Assembly (NCBI GenBank): GCA_019411205.1
Contig: DXRF01000084.1
Location: 1 to 10,699, forward strand
Length of the DNA: 10,699 bases
Origin: Parabacteroides sp.
GTDB lineage: Bacteria > Bacteroidota > Bacteroidia > Bacteroidales > Tannerellaceae
Reading direction: 5' to 3'
The notes under the pieces were generated by a model. It did not search any database. It was not told the origin of the DNA and saw only the letters and a list, made by a program, of their open reading frames with translations. Shown piece by piece: positions 5,902 through 10,699 of the stretch (the first letter of the stretch is position 1; each line of letters begins with the position of its first letter). The position numbers were made by a program, and so were the translations under genes.

Positions 5902-7680
5902 ATGAAGCTCCGTCGTCCGAATTTAGAGGCTCTCTACAGGGAAGTAGATCATTATATTCCGAAAAAAGAAAATCTTCAACCTCCCCGTATAGGAATATCC
6001 GCCAATCGGAAAGACGGACTTTCCTGCATAGCAGAGACCTATGTACAAGCAGTACTGAAAGCTGGCGGCGCTCCGGTTCTGATCCCGGTCATTACGGATA
6101 TCGAAGCGTTGACGGCAATAGTGAACGGGTTGGACGGACTGGTCATGAGCGGTGGTGGCGATATCAACCCGCTTTACCTGCAGGAAGAACCGATTCCCGC
6201 CCTGCAGGATGTAGATACCTACCGGGATGAATATGATCTGATATTGCTTCGCTTAGCAACCAACCGCCAGTTGCCGGTCATGGGAATATGCCGCGGCCAC
6301 CAGATACTGAACGTCGCATTCGGCGGCAGCGTATACCAGGATATCCATACCCAACACAATCAAAAGCTACTGAAACACAGCCAGACGCTTTCCCGCGAAC
6401 AGGCTTCCCATTCCGTCACACTGCACGAAGGCCCCTCAAAGCTCCGCACCATGCTGGACGGTGAAAAAGAGCTTTTGGTCAACTCCTTCCATCATCAGGC
6501 AATCAAAGAGCCGGCACCCGAATTTATCGCTACAGCGACAGCTCCCGACGGGATCAACGAAGCGATGGAGCATCCGGAAAAAGAAATATTCAGCGTTCAA
6601 TGGCATCCCGAAGCGATGGCTGCCAATGATGACGAACAGATGTTGAAACTTTTCAAGCATCATGTCGAATCGTCCCGCCTGTTCAAAGAGGCCAAACACA
6701 TCCACCATCGGAATGTGACGCTCGACTCCCATACCGACACCCCGATGATCTTTCCGGGTGAATTCAACATCGGATTGAAAGAGGGCGGCAAGGTCAACCT
6801 CCCTTTCATGGAAGAGGGGCTGATTGACGCAACGATCATGGTCGCCTATATTCCACAGGGACCAAGAGACAACGCTTCACTGCTGAAAGCGACAGACTTC
6901 GCCATGAACCGCCTGCAAGAAATACACCGGCAGATGGAGCTGAACCGTTCCCGTATGTGCATCGCCTACACGCCACAGGAAGTACACGTGCTGAAAGCTG
7001 CCGGAAAGAAAGCGATCATGCTGGGAGTAGAAAACGGATATGCGATAGGCAAGGACATCGAAAACATCGCCCGTTTCCGTAAAATGGGAGTTTCCTATAT
7101 CACCCTCTGTCACAACGGAAACAACGACATATGCGACTCGGCAAGAGGAGACGCGGAATGGAACGGTCTCAGTCCTTTCGGGAAAGAGGTTGTCCGCAAA
7201 ATGAATGAATCGGGCGTACTAGTCGATATATCGCATGCCGCGGAGAGCACGTTCTACGACGCGCTCGAAACAAGTGCCTATCCGATCATAGCCTCCCATT
7301 CTTCCTCCCGCGCGCTTTGCAACCACCCGCGCAACCTGACGGACGAACAGCTGAAAGCACTCGCCGAACAGGGAGGTGTCGCACAGATATGCCTTTACAA
7401 AGGATTCATCAACGAAGAGGCCGAAAAAGCATCTCTGACCGATGCGATCCGTCATATCAACCATATCGTGGACCTGATCGGGATCAACCATGTCGGGATC
7501 GGCTCCGACTTCGACGGTGACGGCGAACTGATCGGCTGCCGTGCAAGCAACGAACTGATAAACATCACCATGCGTCTTTTAAAAGAAGGATATACAGAAA
7601 ATGATATTGCAAAAATATGGGGAGGCAACCTGTTGCGCGTAATGAACAAAGCGCAATCTGCTCCCGATAACTCCTTATAA
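5902..7680 (+). CDS. Fusion: class I GATase-like gamma-glutamyl hydrolase (peptidase C26) + M19 dipeptidase
   Basis: A 592-residue two-enzyme polypeptide without signal peptide, so cytoplasmic. Residues about 29-255 form a C26 domain of the PuuD type (gamma-glutamyl-GABA hydrolase): SGGGDINP oxyanion region, nucleophile Cys130 in GICRGHQ, and His235/Glu237 in QWHPEA, completing the triad. Residues about 268-580 form an M19 (renal/membrane dipeptidase) domain with all zinc ligands: His277-x-Asp279 (DSHTDTP), bridging Glu377 (GVENG), His445 (DISHAA), His466 (SHSSSRA) and Asp536 (GSDFDG). The His445-His466 spacing of 21 equals that of human membrane dipeptidase (His198/His219). Both halves look active, so the protein may split a gamma-glutamyl bond and then the released dipeptide. 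Annotation pipelines often name only the C26 half. It heads an apparent operon with the glutaminyl cyclase (10 nt) and sufE. Substrate is unknown. Confidence 0.9.
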   Translation: MKLRRPNLEALYREVDHYIPKKENLQPPRIGISANRKDGLSCIAETYVQAVLKAGGAPVLIPVITDIEALTAIVNGLDGLVMSGGGDINPLYLQEEPIPALQDVDTYRDEYDLILLRLATNRQLPVMGICRGHQILNVAFGGSVYQDIHTQHNQKLLKHSQTLSREQASHSVTLHEGPSKLRTMLDGEKELLVNSFHHQAIKEPAPEFIATATAPDGINEAMEHPEKEIFSVQWHPEAMAANDDEQMLKLFKHHVESSRLFKEAKHIHHRNVTLDSHTDTPMIFPGEFNIGLKEGGKVNLPFMEEGLIDATIMVAYIPQGPRDNASLLKATDFAMNRLQEIHRQMELNRSRMCIAYTPQEVHVLKAAGKKAIMLGVENGYAIGKDIENIARFRKMGVSYITLCHNGNNDICDSARGDAEWNGLSPFGKEVVRKMNESGVLVDISHAAESTFYDALETSAYPIIASHSSSRALCNHPRNLTDEQLKALAEQGGVAQICLYKGFINEEAEKASLTDAIRHINHIVDLIGINHVGIGSDFDGDGELIGCRASNELINITMRLLKEGYTENDIAKIWGGNLLRVMNKAQSAPDNSL

Positions 7681-7690
7681 ACGACAAGAT

Positions 7691-8689
7691 ATGACGAAAC
7701 TGATTTTATTATTATTCTCCATGACCCTGTTCTCATGCGGTCAGAAAGGAGCTGGCGAGACAGCGGCTCCCGCCACGGAAGTAAAGAAAGCCCCGGCAAC
7801 AACCGCTCCGTCGTTTGATGCGGACAGTGCCTATGCTTATGTCGAAAAACAGGTATCATTCGGTTACCGCGTCCCGAACACGCCGGCCCACAAGGCTTGC
7901 GGCGATTATCTGGCATCCGAGCTGAAACGTTTCGGAGCGCAAGTCTACGAACAGGAGGCCACACTCAAGGCATATGACGGGACTCCGTTGGAATCGCGCA
8001 ACATCATCGGTTCCTTCAATCCCGACAAAGATAAACGCATCCTGCTTTTCGCCCATTGGGACACACGTCCTTATTCGGACCACGATCCCGACCCGGCCAA
8101 CCATAAAAAACCGCTGGATGGTGCCGATGACGGTGCAAGCGGCGTAGGCGCCCTGCTGGAAATCGCCCGGCAAATGGGAATGAAGGCTCCCGAGATAGGG
8201 GTAGACATCATCTTCTTTGATGCTGAAGACTATGGGACACCCGAATTTGCCAAAGACAGATACAACAACACAAGCGACACTTGGTGCCTCGGTAGCCGCT
8301 TCTGGGGAAAGAACCCGCACAAACCGGGTTATAAAGCCGAGTTCGGTATCCTGCTCGACATGGTCGGAGCCAAAGATGCCGTGTTCTACAAGGAATACAT
8401 CTCCATGAAATACGCCGCCCGCTATGTGGACGAGGTATGGGAAGTGGCTCGTAACCTGGGATATGGCAAATATTTTATCAATGCAAACGGCGGAGGCGTA
8501 ACAGACGACCATGAAGCGGTCATCGAAGAGACCGGTATTCCTTGCCTGGACATCATCAACCACGATCCGAATTCGGAAAACGGGTTCCGTGACCATTGGC
8601 ATACGCAGAACGACAACATGAGCAATATAGACAAAAACGTACTGAAAGCCGTCGGCCAGACAGTACTCGAAGTTGTATATAACAGATAA
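7691..8689 (+). CDS. Glutaminyl-peptide cyclotransferase-like M28-family lipoprotein
   Basis: A 332-residue exported lipoprotein: signal MTKLILLLFSMTLFSC with acylated Cys16, then a Gly/Ala/Pro-rich linker to about residue 40. The catalytic domain has the M28 / animal-type glutaminyl cyclase layout: AHWDTRP (residues 121-127), DGADDGASG with zinc ligand Asp147, FFDAEDYG with catalytic Glu179 and ligand Asp180, LDMVGA with Asp223, and DHWHTQND with ligand His304. WCLGSRFWG is also typical of Bacteroidetes glutaminyl cyclases such as the Porphyromonas gingivalis enzyme. The reaction would turn N-terminal Gln into pyroglutamate in the periplasm; in this phylum many signal-peptidase I substrates start with Gln after cleavage. 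It lies 10 nt after the C26-M19 gene and 14 nt before sufE. An M28 aminopeptidase is the alternative, less likely because QC needs one metal and the sequence follows QC at each motif. Confidence 0.88.
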   Translation: MTKLILLLFSMTLFSCGQKGAGETAAPATEVKKAPATTAPSFDADSAYAYVEKQVSFGYRVPNTPAHKACGDYLASELKRFGAQVYEQEATLKAYDGTPLESRNIIGSFNPDKDKRILLFAHWDTRPYSDHDPDPANHKKPLDGADDGASGVGALLEIARQMGMKAPEIGVDIIFFDAEDYGTPEFAKDRYNNTSDTWCLGSRFWGKNPHKPGYKAEFGILLDMVGAKDAVFYKEYISMKYAARYVDEVWEVARNLGYGKYFINANGGGVTDDHEAVIEETGIPCLDIINHDPNSENGFRDHWHTQNDNMSNIDKNVLKAVGQTVLEVVYNR

Positions 8690-8703
8690 AAGATAGAAAA
8701 GAA

Positions 8704-9132
8704 ATGACAATCAATGAACTTCAAAACAACGTCATCGAAGAGTTTGCTGACTTCGACGACTGGATGGACAAGTATGCGTTACTGATAGACTTGGGTAACT
8801 CGCTTCCCCCTTTGGAGGAAAAGTATAAAACGGAGAGCAATCTGATCGAAGGTTGCCAGAGCCGTGTCTGGTTGCAGGCGGATTATGTGGATGGCAAGAT
8901 CTTGTTTAAAGGCGAGAGTGATGCGGTTATCGTCAAAGGGATCGTCTCTTTGCTGATCAGCATCCTGTCCGACCACACCCCGCAGGAAATACTGGATGCC
9001 GACCTTTATTTCATTGAAAAGATCGGCTTGAAAGAGCACCTCAGCCCTACCCGCTCGAACGGCCTGGTGGCAATGGTCAAACAGATGCGCATGTACGCAC
9101 TGGCATTCCGTACCAAGGAACAGCAAGGGTGA
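8704..9132 (+). CDS. sufE: SufE-family sulfur acceptor
   Basis: A 142-residue cytoplasmic SufE. It accepts persulfide sulfur from the cysteine desulfurase SufS on its active-site cysteine and passes it to the SufBCD scaffold for Fe-S cluster assembly. The key residue is Cys51 in LIEGCQSRVWL, at the same number as Cys51 of E. coli SufE. Upstream, FADFDDWMDKYALLIDLG and LPPLEEKYKTESN match the family N-terminus; the C-terminal part has LSPTRSNGLVAMVKQMR. Length is normal. No sufS or sufBCD is in the window. It is the last gene of the C26-M19/QC run and is followed by a long hairpin. The operon link to a periplasmic cyclase has no obvious metabolic logic and may reflect conserved neighbourhood only. 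Confidence 0.94.
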   Translation: MTINELQNNVIEEFADFDDWMDKYALLIDLGNSLPPLEEKYKTESNLIEGCQSRVWLQADYVDGKILFKGESDAVIVKGIVSLLISILSDHTPQEILDADLYFIEKIGLKEHLSPTRSNGLVAMVKQMRMYALAFRTKEQQG

Positions 9133-9137
9133 TCTCC

Positions 9138-9175
9138 AGACCACCTATGTTTTGCATTCAAAACATAGGTGGTTT
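9138..9175 (+). terminator. Long hairpin after sufE
   Basis: A perfect 15-bp stem (9140-9154 with 9159-9173, ACCACCTATG.../...CATAGGTGGT) has a 4-nt loop CATT and extends to 17 bp with one G-U pair. Only TTT follows it, so it is a strong fold with a poor U-tract. It probably ends or protects the operon transcript. Confidence 0.7.
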
Positions 9176-9268
9176 GAAATCAAATCATATATGTTTTAAA
9201 AAGGATACCTACCGCTTCCCCCCCAAACAGACACTTCTTGCCATTCATAACTTTAATTAGAAAAAAAC

Positions 9269-9298
9269 TTTTACACTTACTATTTTTCAGTACCTTTG
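9269..9298 (+). promoter_or_regulatory. Promoter of the beta-propeller lipoprotein gene
   Basis: TACCTTTG (9291-9298) is a perfect TAnnTTTG. About 18-19 bases upstream lies CTTTTA (9268-9273), a near match to TTTG. A start near 9305 gives a leader of about 38 nt. It makes the gene independent of the sufE operon. Confidence 0.6.
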
Positions 9299-9342
9299 CG
9301 AATATATAGTAATAATCTGAGATTCAAAATAATGATACTATC

Positions 9343-10506
9343 ATGAAAAAAGCAAATACAATTTTAGCCATCTTCCTGCTTGCGATGTCTGCTTGTGGAG
9401 AAAAGAACAAACAAGCAGTAGAAACCATCACAGTAGACGTCAGCACCGATTATCCCCAAAAAGAGTTGATCCTTCAAGATATAATGGATGTGGAGTATAT
9501 CCCCCTCGAAACGACCGATGAGTTCATCACCAAAGGCATTGTAAAAGCCATTGGCAAAAATCTTCTGTTAGTTACCAACCAAAGCAGCGACGGAGATATT
9601 TTCGTCTTTGATAGGAAGAGCGGTAAAGGATTGAATAAAATCAACCGTATGGGACAAGGTGCTGAAGAATATTCTTATGTCTCCGCCATCGCTCTGGATG
9701 AAGAAAAGCAAGAAATGTTTGTCTCAGACTTTGGAATCCGGAAAATATTGGTATACGACTTGTCCGGGAACTTCAAAAGAAGTTTCAAGAACACCGATGA
9801 CTCCTACTATAACGATCTATTCAACTATGACCGGGATCATTTGATCACGTACAAGAACTACCCGACACCGGAAGAGAACAGACAGACATGCCACATACTA
9901 GTCTCCAAGCAAGATGGCAGCATAGCCCGTGAAATCCGAATCCCTTATAAAGAGATGGAAACGCCAGTTGTGACAAAAGATGAATACGTGGTGTCGCCGG
10001 AGTTTCACCTGACATACCCGACTCATACGAACTGGGTACTTGTCAACACCTCATCCGATACCCTGTACCATTATTCACCGGACGGCTGCATCTCCCCCTT
10101 GATTACACGAACCCCTTCCATACATACGATGGAAACTAAAATATTCCTTTTCCCTACCGTCATGACCGACCGCTATTATTTTATGCGGACCATGAAGAAA
10201 GAAATGAACTTTAAAACATTCAAAGGTTTTCCAAGTACGGATTTAGTCTACGACAATCAAGATAAAACGTTATCCGAATATACCCTCTACAATGCCGACT
10301 ACTCGAACAAGCAACAGGTTTCGTTAGGACTAAGTTTCAATGGTATTGTCAATCACGAGATCGCAACCTGCCAATCTTTAGAGGCTGCAAGTCTGATCGA
10401 AGCCAACGAAAAAGGGCAGCTTCAAGGCAGATTGAAAGAAATCGCTTCCGGTTTGAATGAAGAATCGAATGCTGTAATCATGTTAATCAAATACAGAAAT
10501 AAGTAA
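9343..10506 (+). CDS. 6-bladed beta-propeller lipoprotein
   Basis: A 387-residue predicted lipoprotein: MKKANTILAIFLLAMSAC with the acylated Cys at 18, then GEKNKQ. The rest fits the Bacteroidales 6-bladed beta-propeller family (DUF4934/DUF5128-like, NHL-repeat related). DVEYIPLETTDE at about residues 48-59 is the typical opening strand; IFVFDRKSGKGLNKINRMGQGAEEY corresponds to the usual 'FD-x-GK...GxGxxEY' turn; IALDEEKQEMFVSDFGIRKILVYDLSGNF is the next blade with its V-x-D and YD-x-G signature. These proteins are common in gut Bacteroidales, often in tandem sets, and their ligand is generally unknown. No SusC/SusD partner or regulator is next to it in this window. It is transcribed from its own promoter; the 3' neighbour is repeat-rich non-coding DNA. 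Confidence 0.8.
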   Translation: MKKANTILAIFLLAMSACGEKNKQAVETITVDVSTDYPQKELILQDIMDVEYIPLETTDEFITKGIVKAIGKNLLLVTNQSSDGDIFVFDRKSGKGLNKINRMGQGAEEYSYVSAIALDEEKQEMFVSDFGIRKILVYDLSGNFKRSFKNTDDSYYNDLFNYDRDHLITYKNYPTPEENRQTCHILVSKQDGSIAREIRIPYKEMETPVVTKDEYVVSPEFHLTYPTHTNWVLVNTSSDTLYHYSPDGCISPLITRTPSIHTMETKIFLFPTVMTDRYYFMRTMKKEMNFKTFKGFPSTDLVYDNQDKTLSEYTLYNADYSNKQQVSLGLSFNGIVNHEIATCQSLEAASLIEANEKGQLQGRLKEIASGLNEESNAVIMLIKYRNK

Positions 10507-10699
10507 CATCCCCCCAAAGTGTCCGCCCCCGTTTCCAAAGGATACGAAGTTTTCTGCAAGTCCTTTATCACTCTATCACAGAAATGGTTATAGTTATTGA
10601 TATTCAAGCGTCAGAGAAGTGATACAGGACGTTTTTCTCTATCACTCCTCTATCACTTCTTTATCACTTCTGAAACATGGAGTTTTTATTATACAATTG
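10507..10699. other. Non-coding 3' region with C-tracts and repeats
   Basis: No gene is supported here. It opens with two C-tracts (C6 at 10510-10515, C5 at 10526-10530), continues with copies of TATCAC, and ends in AT-rich DNA. A minus-strand frame of 61 codons (10607 to 10422) overlaps the end of the lipoprotein gene and is not convincing. Confidence 0.5.
10566..10671. repeat. TATCAC repeat cluster with three 11-bp tandem units and an inverted copy
   Basis: Three 11-bp units in tandem (CTCTATCACTC, CTCTATCACTT, CTTTATCACTT; 10637-10669) follow two earlier TATCAC copies at 10566 and 10574. An inverted AGAAGTGATA lies at 10615-10624. AGAGAAGTGATA (10613-10624) can pair with TATCACTCCTCT (10640-10651) at 11 of 12 positions across a 15-nt loop. 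The 11-bp period puts the sites on one DNA face, as in protein-binding arrays. Confidence 0.8.

Noticed and set aside
5902..7680. Frameshift or assembly error joining two separate genes
   Set aside because: The reading frame is continuous, the linker between domains (about residues 255-268) looks like normal coding sequence, and both domains keep correct internal spacing.
7452..7964. A 170-codon minus-strand frame spanning the junction of the C26-M19 and QC genes
   Set aside because: It crosses the intergenic gap in antisense and has a low-complexity Arg/Pro/Ser composition, typical of a shadow frame.
7856..8710. A 284-codon open frame on the minus strand, antisense to the glutaminyl cyclase gene
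   Set aside because: It lies wholly opposite a gene with a complete set of catalytic motifs, its protein shows no recognisable domain, and it has no TAnnTTTG promoter box in a sensible place. Long antisense frames arise easily in codon-biased genes.
10422..10607. A 61-codon minus-strand frame at the right end
   Set aside because: Half of it is antisense to the end of the propeller gene and no family or promoter is recognised. A degraded coding relic in this area cannot be excluded.
1..10699. Defence system, prophage, toxin-antitoxin pair, or integrative element
   Set aside because: No integrase, recombinase, restriction, nuclease or toxin-like protein is encoded; most genes are conserved chromosomal housekeeping or ordinary lipoproteins.

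Overview
The window looks like a chromosomal segment of a gut-type Bacteroidetes, most likely Parabacteroides or a close Bacteroidales relative (the genus is an inference from protein style). The evidence is: promoters with the Bacteroides -7 box TAnnTTTG rather than an E. coli -10; almost no Shine-Dalgarno sequences; lipoproteins whose lipobox Cys is followed by acidic or polar residues; a Bacteroidetes-type RecO; a short (651-residue) GyrB; and a 6-bladed beta-propeller lipoprotein.

Layout. Bases 1-1690 hold two surface lipoproteins on the + strand: a fimbrial-anchor-like protein (174-1127) and a small acidic, aromatic-rich lipoprotein (1241-1657). They end at a bidirectional terminator shared with a minus-strand tRNA-Arg(CCT). 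Bases 1836-3051 hold recO (minus) divergent from a DUF2721-type membrane protein (plus). Bases 3094-3729 form an RNA/translation block: a textbook promoter, tRNA-Glu(TTC), rpsT, a hairpin, a second identical tRNA-Glu(TTC) and a strong terminator. gyrB follows (3851-5806) with its own -7 box.

A striking AT-rich array of 7-bp repeats in inverted orientation (5809-5899) separates gyrB from a tight three-gene run. That run is a fusion of a class I amidotransferase-like gamma-glutamyl hydrolase (C26) with an M19 dipeptidase, then an M28-family glutaminyl cyclase lipoprotein, then SufE (gaps 10 and 14 nt). A long hairpin closes it. The last gene (9343-10506) is a beta-propeller lipoprotein with its own promoter. 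The window ends in non-coding DNA with 11-bp tandem repeats built on TATCAC.

How the genes fit together. Most of the centre is conserved housekeeping (DNA repair, ribosome, tRNA, gyrase). The most interesting biochemistry is the C26-M19 fusion, which could perform in one cytoplasmic polypeptide the two steps animals use on glutathione (gamma-glutamyl removal, then dipeptide cleavage). Beside it lies a predicted periplasmic glutaminyl cyclase, which in this phylum is linked to N-terminal pyroglutamate on exported proteins. I see no phage, CRISPR, transposase, toxin-antitoxin or defence system. The other unexplained signals are the two repeat arrays, the tRNA-Glu duplication around rpsT, and a few palindromes.
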